From positions 20,050 through 84,049 of the forward strand of contig CAZJDV010000002.1 of NCBI GenBank assembly GCA_964544865.1: DNA of 64,000 nt, given 5' to 3'. The notes beneath the pieces were generated by a model. It had not been told where the DNA came from and searched no databases. It saw nothing but the letters and a program-made list of their open reading frames with translations. Position 1 is the stretch's first letter; each line of letters opens with the position of its first letter. The position numbers were made by a program, and so were the translations under genes. Positions 17,138 through 26,243 of the stretch are shown piece after piece. Source of the DNA: CAZJDV01 sp964544865. GTDB taxonomy: Bacteria > Chloroflexota > Dehalococcoidia > Lucifugimonadales > CAJWER01.

Positions 17138-17163
17138 GTGAAATTTTGTTCAAGCGAATTGTG

Positions 17164-17192
17164 TTGACACCCGCCGATTGCGATGCTAGGAT
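17164..17192 (+). promoter_or_regulatory. Putative sigma-70 promoter of hopanoid operon
   Basis: TTGACA (17164-17169), 17-base spacer, TAGGAT (17187-17192) on the plus strand, about 90 bases before the GTG of the polyprenyl synthase. It lies back to back with the nuo promoter, 27 bases away, so a single regulator could affect both operons. Confidence 0.65.
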
Positions 17193-17284
17193 TGCCACCA
17201 TCGTTATACGATGTAGTGCTCAGCTACGGTACAGCCCCTTAGTTCTCGGCGCATGACGCCATAGGTTCGCGGACCGGACGAGTA

Positions 17285-18412
17285 GTGGGTCCTCTGAGCA
17301 ACAGCAACCGCCCGGGGTCTTTCAGACCGCGGCACGAGGTCGGCCAGTTGGCCAATCCTGCCCTCAACATCGACGCCAAACGGTCCGAATCCCTCCCAGC
17401 CGTATTCCGCCGTTACAGGTCTGAAATCAGCTTTGCCCTGCGGGAGAGCCTCGCCGGTGACGGGCAGGCCCTCAATCCCATGCTCCGCTATTCGATGGGA
17501 TGGGCCGACGCGGATGGCGACCCGATCGACGCGACGGAGGGCAAGGCGCTGCGCCCAACCCTGTGCCTTCTCGCCTGCGAGGCGACCGGCGGCTCCGCCC
17601 ACAGGGCGATCCCGGCCGCTGTCTCGCTCGAGCTCATACACAACTTCTCACTGATTCATGACGACATCCAGGACCACGACGAGATGCGGCGCCACCGCCG
17701 CACACTCTGGGCTGTCTGGGGCGAGCCCAAGGCCCTAGTGGCTGGAAACGCGCTCAGGACCACCGCGGACAGGTGCCTGTGGCGGCTGGTTGATTCCGGA
17801 GTCGGGTTCGCGGTGGCGATGGACGTCGAGAAGACCCTGACCGCCGCTTATCTGGATATGATCGAGGGCCAGTTCCTGGACCTGCACTATGAGGGACGCC
17901 CCGACGTAAGCCTGTCCGATTATCTCGGCATGATATCTCTGAAAACCGGCGCGCTCATCCGCTGCGCCCTGGTCCTGGGAGCGATGGTCGGGACCGACGA
18001 CCCGGGGACCGTCGATGCGTTTCGACAGTGCGGCCGCTCCCTGGGCCTGGTCTTTCAGATAAGGGACGACATCCTGGGGGTCTGGGGCGAAGAGGAGTTC
18101 ACCGGCAAGCCCGTCGGCGCAGACATCCAGCGGAAGAAAAACACCTTTCCGGTGGTCTACGCGATGTCTCAGGCCCGCGGACGCGACAAGGGCAAGATCC
18201 GGGATATCTATCTCCAGCCCGCCGTGGGAGACGAGGACGTGGCCGCGGTACTAAGCATAATGCAGAGGGTCGGTGCGAGACAGTATGCGGAAGACCTCGC
18301 CGCCGAGCACTCCAGGCTGGCCATGAACGCCCTCGAACCGGTGGACCTGGCGCCGGAGACCTTGGAAGACATGAGAGAGGTCACGCAGTTCCTGCTGGTG
18401 AGGGATCACTAG
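17285..18412 (+). CDS. Polyprenyl (farnesyl/geranylgeranyl) diphosphate synthase
   Basis: Trans-isoprenyl diphosphate synthase, 375 residues, supplying the prenyl diphosphate precursor for squalene. First Asp-rich motif HDDIQDHDEMRRHRRT; second region FQIRDDILGVWGEEEFTGKP; GKALRPTLCLLACE supplies the substrate-binding Arg. The residues before the first Asp motif that set chain length cannot be interpreted safely, so FPP versus GGPP is open; the hopanoid context favours FPP. The start is GTG 17285. About 40 extra N-terminal residues precede the fold, so a later start is possible. First gene of the hopanoid operon. Confidence 0.88.
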   Translation: MGPLSNSNRPGSFRPRHEVGQLANPALNIDAKRSESLPAVFRRYRSEISFALRESLAGDGQALNPMLRYSMGWADADGDPIDATEGKALRPTLCLLACEATGGSAHRAIPAAVSLELIHNFSLIHDDIQDHDEMRRHRRTLWAVWGEPKALVAGNALRTTADRCLWRLVDSGVGFAVAMDVEKTLTAAYLDMIEGQFLDLHYEGRPDVSLSDYLGMISLKTGALIRCALVLGAMVGTDDPGTVDAFRQCGRSLGLVFQIRDDILGVWGEEEFTGKPVGADIQRKKNTFPVVYAMSQARGRDKGKIRDIYLQPAVGDEDVAAVLSIMQRVGARQYAEDLAAEHSRLAMNALEPVDLAPETLEDMREVTQFLLVRDH

Positions 18413-18507
18413 ATCAGGACGTTTGTAGGGGACCGGCCGGTCCAGTCAAGGCACGAATGCGCCGCGCAATCGTTGGGCGTCGCAGTCGCAGGAGAGGAAA
18501 AAGACAG

Positions 18508-19533
18508 ATGGCCAGACCGTTGGAGATCGCGATTCGGCTGGCGTGGTACATGGCGAAGCACAAGACATCGAGACACCGCCGCTTCCCTCTTGTGACCATG
18601 CTCGAACCACTGGAGAAGTGCAATCTGGCGTGTGAGGGGTGCGGCCGGATACGTGAGTACGAGCCGGTGATCGACAAGATGCTGTCCGTCGAGCAGTGCT
18701 TGTCCGCAGTGGCAGCGTCAGGCGCGCCCGTCGTTTCGATCGCCGGGGGCGAGCCGACGCTGCACCCGCAGATCGCCGAGATCGTGAACCGGATCACGTC
18801 CCAAAAAAAGTTCGTATACCTGTGCACCAACGCCCTGCTCATGGAACGAACGATGAAAAAGATCCCGCCCTCCAAGTACTTTTGTTTTGTGGTCCACCTC
18901 GACGGGATGGAGGAGGCCCACGACAAGGCCGTCTACCAACAGGGAGTCTTTAAGATCGCGGTCGGGGCGATCAGGACCGGTCTGGAACGGGGCTATCGGG
19001 TCACGACAAATGCCACCGTCTACAACGGCTGCGACGAAGACGACCTTATCGAGATGTTCACCATGCTCACCGATATGGGCATCGAGGGGTGCAACGTCTC
19101 GCCCGGCTACAAGTTCGAGGCGGTCCCCAACCAGGAGTTGTTCATCTCCAGGAAAAAGGCGAGGAAGGTGTTCAGGAACATCCTCGACCCGAGTCGGAAG
19201 CTTCGGTTCTACAACAACCCTCTGTATCTTGAGTTCCTCCGCGGGAATCGGGACTACCAGTGCACCGCCTGGTCCAATCCCACGTATACGGTCATGGGCT
19301 GGAGGGAGCCCTGCTATCTGCTCGGGGACCGGCACACCCAGAAGATCGGCGATCTTTACGAAGACAGCCTGTGGGAACGGTTCGGGGTCGGCAAGGATCC
19401 CAGGTGCGCCAACTGCATGATGCACTGCGGATTCGAGTCCGCCTCGATCTTCGGGGCTCTCAAGAGACCGGCCGACGCCTACAAGCTCGTGAAAGAGGGC
19501 GCGTTGCAGAACAGTGGAGTGGGGGCCGGATAG
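18508..19533 (+). CDS. hpnH: Adenosyl-hopene transferase HpnH (radical SAM)
   Basis: Radical-SAM enzyme, 341 residues, that adds the 5'-deoxyadenosyl radical to diploptene to give adenosylhopane, the first step of hopanoid side-chain extension. The cluster motif is CNLACEGCG, as in HpnH (CxxxCxxC with C-N-L). SIAGGEPTLHPQIAEIV is the SAM-binding GGE segment. The C-terminal region CxxWxxP-like QCTAWSNPTYTVMGWREPCY and later CANCMMHCGFE are family features. ATG 18508 follows GGAGAGG at 18491. It lies 95 bases after the polyprenyl synthase and 29 before hpnG. Confidence 0.93.
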   Translation: MARPLEIAIRLAWYMAKHKTSRHRRFPLVTMLEPLEKCNLACEGCGRIREYEPVIDKMLSVEQCLSAVAASGAPVVSIAGGEPTLHPQIAEIVNRITSQKKFVYLCTNALLMERTMKKIPPSKYFCFVVHLDGMEEAHDKAVYQQGVFKIAVGAIRTGLERGYRVTTNATVYNGCDEDDLIEMFTMLTDMGIEGCNVSPGYKFEAVPNQELFISRKKARKVFRNILDPSRKLRFYNNPLYLEFLRGNRDYQCTAWSNPTYTVMGWREPCYLLGDRHTQKIGDLYEDSLWERFGVGKDPRCANCMMHCGFESASIFGALKRPADAYKLVKEGALQNSGVGAG

Positions 19534-19562
19534 CCCGGCATGTCGGATCGAAGGACCGCTCC

Positions 19563-20351
19563 GTGATCGCCATAATATCGGCACTGACGGACGAGATAGC
19601 AGACTTTCTGGCGCTGGGGCGCTTTCGAGAGACGATGATGACCGACGGCATTCGGTGCTTCGAATCGTCATCGGAGCGCGACGTGGCCATCGTCGTGGGC
19701 GGAATCGGCAGGGAGCGAGCCGAACTGGCGACCGGTCTGGCGATCGAGAGGTACGAGCCCGCTCTCGTGGTCTCCGCCGGTTTCGCGGGAGCAGCGAGGC
19801 GGGGATTCAGCACGGGGGACCAGGTCGTGTGCAGCAGGGTATGGTCGCTCGAGGGACCGCAAGAGGGTTGGTCGCGGGAGAGCGCCCGGTCACTGGGCGT
19901 TCTCGACGGAGCATCCGACAGCGGACCGGCCCATGTCCTTGAAGCGATGCGGCCCAGGCCCAAGAAAGCGGACTGTCTGTCCGTGCCGCGTTTGATCGCA
20001 GACAGTCGTGCCAAGGAATGGATAGGGACTCAATTACCGGTGGAGCTCATCGACATGGAGGCGTTCTGGGTGTGCCAGACCGCCGCGCGTTACGACACAC
20101 CCGCGATCGTGGTGAAGTCTGTCTTTGACCCCGTCGAGCAGACGCTGCCGCGGTCCGTGGCGCATTTGGCCGGTTCCGGCGCCGTGGCGAGATGGCGCGC
20201 CGCCCTCGGGATCGCATTGTCCAGACCAGGCCAGATCCCGGCCCTGGTACGCCTTGCGGGACAGGCCGCGGCGGCCCGCAGGGCCCTCGCGATGTCTCTT
20301 CGCGCGATCGCATCCCGCGAGCCCTATCAGGCGTATGAATCAGGCATATGA
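19563..20351 (+). CDS. hpnG: Hopanoid nucleoside phosphorylase HpnG
   Basis: Nucleoside-phosphorylase-fold enzyme, 262 residues, that removes adenine from adenosylhopane. IIVVGGIGRERAE-type segment (VVGGIGRERAELATGLAIE), VVSAGFAGAA, then GDQVVCSRV and the base/ribose-site ELIDMEAFWVCQTAA are visible. These match the HpnG subgroup of the MTA/SAH nucleosidase family. The start is GTG 19563; an ATG at 19540 is out of frame. The stop is 23 bases before shc. Confidence 0.88.
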   Translation: MIAIISALTDEIADFLALGRFRETMMTDGIRCFESSSERDVAIVVGGIGRERAELATGLAIERYEPALVVSAGFAGAARRGFSTGDQVVCSRVWSLEGPQEGWSRESARSLGVLDGASDSGPAHVLEAMRPRPKKADCLSVPRLIADSRAKEWIGTQLPVELIDMEAFWVCQTAARYDTPAIVVKSVFDPVEQTLPRSVAHLAGSGAVARWRAALGIALSRPGQIPALVRLAGQAAAARRALAMSLRAIASREPYQAYESGI

Positions 20352-20374
20352 AACGGTTAGAGGTGTGAAGACCA

Positions 20375-22432
20375 ATGCTCGAAGCTAGCCACACCAGCCG
20401 TCCAGCGGAGCGGCTGACCGCGCTAAACACGACCGTCAGCCGGGCCCGGTCATACCTGCTTGACAGCCAGCATGCCGAGGGATATTGGTGGGGAGAGCTT
20501 GAGTCCAACCCCACGATGGAGGCGGAGTATCTGCTGCTGACACACTTCCTCGGCCTGGGCGACGCCCAGCGATGGTCGAAGCTGACCAATCACATCCTGA
20601 GCCGGCAAAGGGCCGACGGCACCTGGGGCCAGTTCTTCGACGCCCCAGGGGACCTGAGCACCTCGACCGAGTGCTACTTCGCGCTCAAGCTGGCCGGGTA
20701 CTCGCCAGACGAGCCGTTCATGATAAAGGCGAGGGATTTCATCCTTTCGAAAGGTGGGGTCCCAAACACACGGGTGTTCACGAAGATATGGCTGGCGCTG
20801 TTCGGCCAGTGGTCGTGGCGTGGGGTGCCGGCGATGCCGCCGGAGGTCATGCTGCTGCCCGACTGGTTCCCCATCAATATCTACGACCTCGCCAGTTGGG
20901 CGCGGGCAACGGTCGTGCCGATGTTCATCCTTTTGGACCGAAAGCCTGTGCGCGAGATCCCACGGAGCGCTTGCATCGACGAGCTGTATCCGCAGCCGCG
21001 CTCGGAGACGGACTACTCCCTGGGCCGTCCCAAGAGGCTCATGGGCTGGGAGACGCTGTTCTACGCGGGCGACGCCGTGCTCAGGCGGCTGGACAAGATC
21101 CCATGGAAGCCGACCCGGCGCCAGGCGATCAAGCGGGCCGAGAAGTGGGTGCTGGACCACCAGGAGGCGGACGGTAGCTGGGGAGGCATTCAGCCGCCCT
21201 GGGTCTACTCCCTGATGGCTCTTTCTTCTCTTGGATATCCATCCGGCCACGAGGTCATCGCCAGGGGCATGGCCGGCTTTGATAGCTACGGCATCGAAGA
21301 CGATGACACGCTGAGGATACAGGCCTGTATCTCTCCGTTGTGGGACACGGGCCTGACGATGATCGCACTGCTGGACTCGGGAATCGACCCGGACCATCCG
21401 GCGCTGACGAGGGCCGGCGGCTATCTCCTCGAGGAGCAGATACTCAACGGGGGCGACTGGCAGGTCAGGGCCAGGGGCGTGCCCGCCGGGGGGTGGGCCT
21501 TCGAGTTTCACAACGACGTGTACCCGGACCTAGACGACACGGCCGAGATCGTGTTGGCGCTGAACAGGACCGACCTGGGGTCGTACGACGACAAGTCGGC
21601 GGCGATCGACCGGGCCGTGGGCTGGACCCTCGGCATGCAGTGCCGCAATGGAGGTTGGGGCGCTTTCGACAAGAACAACACCAAGACCATCATAGCCAAG
21701 ATCCCTTTCGCCGATTTCGGCGAGACGATAGACCCTCCCAGCGTGGACGTGACCGCTCACATCCTGGAGATGCTCGGCCAGCTCGGATACGGCCGCGACC
21801 ATCCGGCGGTGGCCAAGGCGCTCAAGTACGTTTTTGCGGAGCAGGAGGACGACGGCCCCTGGTTTGGCAGATGGGGTGTAAACTATATCTACGGAACGGG
21901 GGCCGTACTGCCGGCCCTGGAGGCGCTGGGCGTGGACATGTCGATTGAACCCATTAGGCGCGCCACACGCTGGATTTTCCAACATCAGAACCGCGATGGG
22001 GGCTGGGGCGAGAGCTGCACCTCCTACGTGGACGTCAGAGCGATGGGCTGCGGACCCAGCACACCATCCCAGACAGCCTGGGCGCTGATCGCGCTGATCG
22101 CCGCCGGCGAGAGGGCCAGCCCCGCGACAATACGAGGCGTGGAGCACCTGGTGCGGACACAGCGCGACAACGGCTCGTGGGACGAGCCCTACTTCACCGG
22201 GACGGGGTTTCCCGGATACGGCATCGGACAACGGCTGGATCGCTTCCTGACCCACGAGGACAACGGGTACCAGGGCGCGGAGCTGCCGGCCGGATTCATG
22301 ATCAACTACCATATGTACCGGAATTATTGGCCGCTGATGGCGCTTGGCCGCTATCTAAGGTCCCTGGAGGGAAGGTCACAAGATGTCCGACCGAAAACCG
22401 CCGCCGGCATCTCTGAGGGACACCATAGATAG
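20375..22432 (+). CDS. shc: Squalene-hopene cyclase
   Basis: Monotopic membrane cyclase converting squalene to hopene/hopanol, 685 residues, the normal family length. The catalytic acid motif is present in DVYPDLDDTAEIVLALN (DxDD). Multiple QW repeats are visible, for example QHAEGYWWGELE, QRADGTWGQFF, QEADGSWGGIQPPWVY, QCRNGGWGAFDK, QNRDGGWGESC and QRDNGSWDEPYFTGTGFPG. It is the central gene of the cluster, downstream of hpnG and followed by the YjbQ gene. No lesion is seen, in contrast to the cyclase-like pseudogene at 1457. Confidence 0.96.
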   Translation: MLEASHTSRPAERLTALNTTVSRARSYLLDSQHAEGYWWGELESNPTMEAEYLLLTHFLGLGDAQRWSKLTNHILSRQRADGTWGQFFDAPGDLSTSTECYFALKLAGYSPDEPFMIKARDFILSKGGVPNTRVFTKIWLALFGQWSWRGVPAMPPEVMLLPDWFPINIYDLASWARATVVPMFILLDRKPVREIPRSACIDELYPQPRSETDYSLGRPKRLMGWETLFYAGDAVLRRLDKIPWKPTRRQAIKRAEKWVLDHQEADGSWGGIQPPWVYSLMALSSLGYPSGHEVIARGMAGFDSYGIEDDDTLRIQACISPLWDTGLTMIALLDSGIDPDHPALTRAGGYLLEEQILNGGDWQVRARGVPAGGWAFEFHNDVYPDLDDTAEIVLALNRTDLGSYDDKSAAIDRAVGWTLGMQCRNGGWGAFDKNNTKTIIAKIPFADFGETIDPPSVDVTAHILEMLGQLGYGRDHPAVAKALKYVFAEQEDDGPWFGRWGVNYIYGTGAVLPALEALGVDMSIEPIRRATRWIFQHQNRDGGWGESCTSYVDVRAMGCGPSTPSQTAWALIALIAAGERASPATIRGVEHLVRTQRDNGSWDEPYFTGTGFPGYGIGQRLDRFLTHEDNGYQGAELPAGFMINYHMYRNYWPLMALGRYLRSLEGRSQDVRPKTAAGISEGHHR

Positions 22433-22518
22433 AGTTTGACTGAGAGTGGTATATTTATAGGCGCTGTCGAAAACCGGCTCTCAGGACCTCGGGGTTGGAA
22501 TAGCAAGGGAGGGTTGCA

Positions 22519-22989
22519 GTGAAAGTTGGCGAGGCTTCCATCAATACCTGCGTGTTCACGCTGCACGTGGAGTCCACAATGGAGCCAGAGTTCATTGACA
22601 TTACGAACGATGTCGCCGCGTATGTCAGGGAATCTGGCATACTCAACGGCTTCGCGCTGGTGTTCTCCAGGCATACCACGGCGGCCATAACGATTCAGGA
22701 GAACGAGCCACTGCTCCTCCAGGATATGTGCGCCGTGCTGGAGCGGTTCTCGCCCAGATCCGGAAACTACGGACACAACGATTTCAGTGTCCGCACCGTC
22801 AACATGCACGAGGACGAGTGCCCCAACGGCCACTCCCACTGCCAGCACCTGACGCTTGGCAGCAGCGAGACGATACCCGTGATCGACGGAGTCATCGCGC
22901 TGGGCCAGTACCAGCGCCTCTTCATGGTCGAGCTGGACATGCAGTCCCCCAATGCGAGAGAGATCCTGGTGCAGATCATGGGGGTGTGA
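22519..22989 (+). CDS. YjbQ/UPF0047 family protein
   Basis: A 156-residue soluble protein of the YjbQ (UPF0047) family, some of which show weak thiamine-phosphate synthase activity; the physiological role is unknown. Family signature: VFSRHTTAAITIQENEP, DECPNGHSHCQHLTLGSSET and ALGQYQRLFMVELDM, with the conserved His/Cys/Glu cluster. The start is GTG 22519 with GGAGGG at 22508. It is placed between shc and hpnC in the hopanoid operon, an unusual neighbour for this family. Confidence 0.87.
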   Translation: MKVGEASINTCVFTLHVESTMEPEFIDITNDVAAYVRESGILNGFALVFSRHTTAAITIQENEPLLLQDMCAVLERFSPRSGNYGHNDFSVRTVNMHEDECPNGHSHCQHLTLGSSETIPVIDGVIALGQYQRLFMVELDMQSPNAREILVQIMGV

Positions 22990-22994
22990 TTTCC

Positions 22995-23882
22995 GTGAAG
23001 CTGCTCGCCCGGGAGCGTGGCGGCGGCGGCGCCCTGAGCGAGGCGTACCTCCAATGCGCGGAGCTCGCCAGGTTCCACTACGAAAACTTCACCGTCGCGT
23101 CCTGGCTTCTGCCAAACAGCAAACGGCCTCACATCTATTCCATATACGCCTACTGCCGTACGGTCGACGACTTGGGCGACGAGCAAGAGGGCGACCGGCT
23201 CCGGGCCCTAGACGCCTGGGAGCAAGACCTCTTGAGATGCTACAGCGGCAGGCCCAGCCACCCATATTTGATCGCCCTCCAGCGCACAATTCAGGAATTC
23301 GACATCCCGGTGGAGCCCTTCCTAATGCTCGTTCATGCGAACCGGATGGACCAGACGACCAAGCGGCATGCGACCTACGAGGACATCGAGCACTACTGCC
23401 GGCACTCGGCCAACCCGGTTGGCCGCCTGGTATTGTACGCGTTCGGGTACCGTGACGCGGAGCGCCAGAGGCTCTCCGACCTCACGTGCACGGCCCTCCA
23501 ACTTGCGAATTTCTGGCAGGATGTGGCCAGGGACTACGCGATGGGGCGGATATACATCCCCCGGGAGGACATGGCGCGGTTCGGCTACAGCGAGGAGATG
23601 CTCGCGGATATGACATTCAACCGCGAGTTCCGCGAGCTGATGGCGTTCGAGGTCGAGAGGGCCCGCGAGTTGTTTCGCCGCGGGCTCGGGCTGGTCGATA
23701 CCCTCGATGGACGCCTCAAGCTGGACGTGGCCCTGTTCAGCTGTGGCGGGATGAAGGTCCTGGACACCATCGAGAAACGAGGATACGACGTGCTTGGGAT
23801 GCGGCCGACGGTATCCAAGGCCACGAAAATCCGGCTCATGCTGACGACCGCGCTGAGATTGAGGCTGGGCCTCGGGATATAG
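22995..23882 (+). CDS. hpnC: Squalene synthesis protein HpnC
   Basis: Isoprenoid synthase fold (squalene/phytoene synthase family), 295 residues. In the HpnCDE route HpnC converts presqualene diphosphate to hydroxysqualene. Asp-rich segments: YAYCRTVDDLGDEQ near residue 50 and LANFWQDVARDYAMGRIYIP near residue 180. HYENFTVASWLLP is typical for HpnC. The GTG start at 22995 is 5 bases after the YjbQ stop, so translation is probably coupled. The larger open frame upstream is a shadow of the YjbQ gene. Confidence 0.9.
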   Translation: MKLLARERGGGGALSEAYLQCAELARFHYENFTVASWLLPNSKRPHIYSIYAYCRTVDDLGDEQEGDRLRALDAWEQDLLRCYSGRPSHPYLIALQRTIQEFDIPVEPFLMLVHANRMDQTTKRHATYEDIEHYCRHSANPVGRLVLYAFGYRDAERQRLSDLTCTALQLANFWQDVARDYAMGRIYIPREDMARFGYSEEMLADMTFNREFRELMAFEVERARELFRRGLGLVDTLDGRLKLDVALFSCGGMKVLDTIEKRGYDVLGMRPTVSKATKIRLMLTTALRLRLGLGI

Positions 23883-23994
23883 GGCGCAGCTTCCAGCGCA
23901 ATACACCCATAGAGGGTATCTCTATTGATTTCCGCTTCGTCAATGGTCTCTGGGCACTCAGTGGTGGGGTTCGCACCGCCTCGCGGGGGCGCTG

Positions 23995-24873
23995 ATGGCG
24001 AGTGACCTGGACAGCGCATATGAGGTCTGCCGGCAGATAGCCAAGACTGAGGCGAGGAACTTCTATTACGCCTTCAGGACGCTGCCATCGCACAGGCGGC
24101 GGGCCATACATGCCATATACGCCTTCTGCAGATTATGCGACGACATCGTGGACGAGGAGCGCACGCTGGATGAGAAGAGGCGCCTGCTGGCCGAGACGCG
24201 GGACAAGCTGGCGTGGGGCCGCGACGGCGCGGAGTACGACCCGGTCTTCATCGCTTTGAAGGACGCCGCCGACACCTTCGGGATACCCACAGAGCTGCTT
24301 GAAGAGGTGATCGACGGCGTCGAGATGGACCTGACGCAGAACCGGTACCAAAGCTTCGAAGACTTAAGAGGCTATTGCTACAAGGTAGCCTCCACGGTCG
24401 GGCTGATCTGCGTCGAGATCTTCGGATATTCGGACCCAAGAGTCAGGGAGTACGCCGTTGACCTGGGCCTGGGGATGCAGCTCACGAACATATTGAGGGA
24501 CATGAAGGAGGACGCGCAGATCGGCCGCATATACCTTCCACGGGACGATCTGGACTCCTTTGACTACCCTGAGAGCGACCTGGTCCGGGGCAAGGTGAAT
24601 GACGCCTTCCGCGGTCTCATGGCGCACCAGGTACAACGGGCGAGGTCCTATCTCGACAGCGGCCGGCGACTCGTGCCCCTGGTCTCGCCACAGGCGAGGG
24701 CCTGCCCGGCGGTGCTCGCCGGAGTATACGGCACCGTACTCGACCGCATCGAGGCGTCGGGCTTCGACGTGTACCGAGAGCGAATCGGCCTGAGAACCGG
24801 CGAAAAAATCCTCCTGATGGCGAAGCTATGGTTGACGAGCCTGATACCCGAGACATTCCCGCTGAGAAAGTAG
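23995..24873 (+). CDS. hpnD: Presqualene diphosphate synthase HpnD
   Basis: Squalene/phytoene-synthase family enzyme, 292 residues, condensing two FPP to presqualene diphosphate. First motif AIYAFCRLCDDIVDEE, second LTNILRDMKEDAQIGRIYLP. NFYYAFRTLP near the N-terminus is usual for HpnD. A 112-base gap separates it from hpnC and carries a small hairpin ATAGAG-GGTAT-CTCTAT at 23909-23925. Its 3' end overlaps hpnE by 46 bases. Confidence 0.92.
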   Translation: MASDLDSAYEVCRQIAKTEARNFYYAFRTLPSHRRRAIHAIYAFCRLCDDIVDEERTLDEKRRLLAETRDKLAWGRDGAEYDPVFIALKDAADTFGIPTELLEEVIDGVEMDLTQNRYQSFEDLRGYCYKVASTVGLICVEIFGYSDPRVREYAVDLGLGMQLTNILRDMKEDAQIGRIYLPRDDLDSFDYPESDLVRGKVNDAFRGLMAHQVQRARSYLDSGRRLVPLVSPQARACPAVLAGVYGTVLDRIEASGFDVYRERIGLRTGEKILLMAKLWLTSLIPETFPLRK

Positions 24874-26243
24874 TCGTACTTGGGGGCGGCCTGTCCGGGC
24901 TATCGACGGCGCTCCGACTGATAGACCTTGGCTTCGACGTAACCCTGGTCGACAAGCGCCCCTTCCTCGGGGGCCGCGCGTTCTCCTTCGTCGATCCCCG
25001 CGAGCAGGTCGAGGTCGACAATGGCCAGCACGTGTTCCTCGGCTGCTTCAAATACTACCTGGACTACCTGGACAAGATCGGCTCCTGGGACAAGGCATAC
25101 CTCCAAAAGAAGCTGCGAATCGAGGTCGTCCGCGACGGGAAATCGGGCATGCTCGCGAGCGCCCTGTGGCTGCGCCGCTTGCACCTACTGCCCTCTTTCG
25201 TCGCCTACCCCCACCTCGGAGTGAAGGACAAACTCCTGGTGGCGTACGGCCTCCTACGTGTATTGCTGACCGATCGCGCTGGCAGGTCCGCGGAGCTGGA
25301 CGGGGAGTCGGCCTACGATTGGCTCAGACGCCATCATCAGACGGAACGCGCCATCAAGAATCTGTGGAACGTGATAATACTGCCCACGCTAAACGACGAC
25401 GTACGCGACGTCAGCGCCGACATGGCCATCATGGTGTTCCAGGAGAGCCTATTGAAAGGGCCTTCCGACGCGGCTATCGGCCTCTCGCGGGTCGGCCTCA
25501 CGTCGCTCAACGGCGACCCGGCGCGCCGGGTCCTGGAACAGAGGCGCGCGCATACGATACTCAGCAGAACCGTCAGGTCGCTGAGGGTCGAGGGAGGCCG
25601 GATCCGCGGCGTCGAACTCTCGGACGGCCACGTCTTGGAGTCTGACTGGTACGTCAGCGCCCTCCCCTTCGCCGCGCTACTACAGACCCTTCCCGGCGAG
25701 GTCGGCGACGACGATTTCTTCTCCAAGGTCACGGCGCTGCGCTCGTCGCCGATCGTAGGCATTCACCTCTGGTACGACCGGGCCATCATGGACCAGGACT
25801 TCGTCGCCTTCCTGGACAGCCCGGTGCAGTTCGTTTTCAACAAGAGCCTGATCCAGGGGATGAGGGGGCCGGGCCAGTACGTCTGCATCTCCCTCAGCGG
25901 GGCATGGAAATTTGCGGACCGGCCCAAGGATGAGCTTGCGGAGCAGTTCATCGCGGAGATGGCCAGGCTGTTTCCGAGGGCCCGGCAGGCGCGGGTCGAG
26001 AGGGCGTTGATAGTCAAAGAACCGCAGGCCACGTTTAGCTCCGCGCCCGGCGCGGCCGGAAACCGCCTCCCCCAGGTCACGCCCATTCAGAACCTCTTTC
26101 TGGCGGGCGAGTGGACCGACACGGGCTGGCCGTCGACGATGGAGAGCGCGGTGCGCAGCGGCGTTCTCGCGGCGGACAAGGTTGCCGCGGCGTCGAAGGC
26201 ACGACTTCGTCCGTCAATGACTACCGCACGGGAACGGATCTGA
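24828..26243 (+). CDS. hpnE: Hydroxysqualene dehydroxylase HpnE
   Basis: FAD-dependent amine-oxidase-like enzyme, 471 residues, that reduces hydroxysqualene to squalene. N-terminal dinucleotide fold VVVLGGGLSGLSTALRLIDL, then the GGRAFSF motif and VDNGQHVFLGCFKYY; the C-terminal FAD segment is NLFLAGEWTDTGWPSTMESA. ATG 24828 lies inside hpnD. The stop TGA shares one base with the next start (26243), tying the hopanoid genes to the sugar module that follows. Confidence 0.92.
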   Translation: MVDEPDTRDIPAEKVVVLGGGLSGLSTALRLIDLGFDVTLVDKRPFLGGRAFSFVDPREQVEVDNGQHVFLGCFKYYLDYLDKIGSWDKAYLQKKLRIEVVRDGKSGMLASALWLRRLHLLPSFVAYPHLGVKDKLLVAYGLLRVLLTDRAGRSAELDGESAYDWLRRHHQTERAIKNLWNVIILPTLNDDVRDVSADMAIMVFQESLLKGPSDAAIGLSRVGLTSLNGDPARRVLEQRRAHTILSRTVRSLRVEGGRIRGVELSDGHVLESDWYVSALPFAALLQTLPGEVGDDDFFSKVTALRSSPIVGIHLWYDRAIMDQDFVAFLDSPVQFVFNKSLIQGMRGPGQYVCISLSGAWKFADRPKDELAEQFIAEMARLFPRARQARVERALIVKEPQATFSSAPGAAGNRLPQVTPIQNLFLAGEWTDTGWPSTMESAVRSGVLAADKVAAASKARLRPSMTTARERI

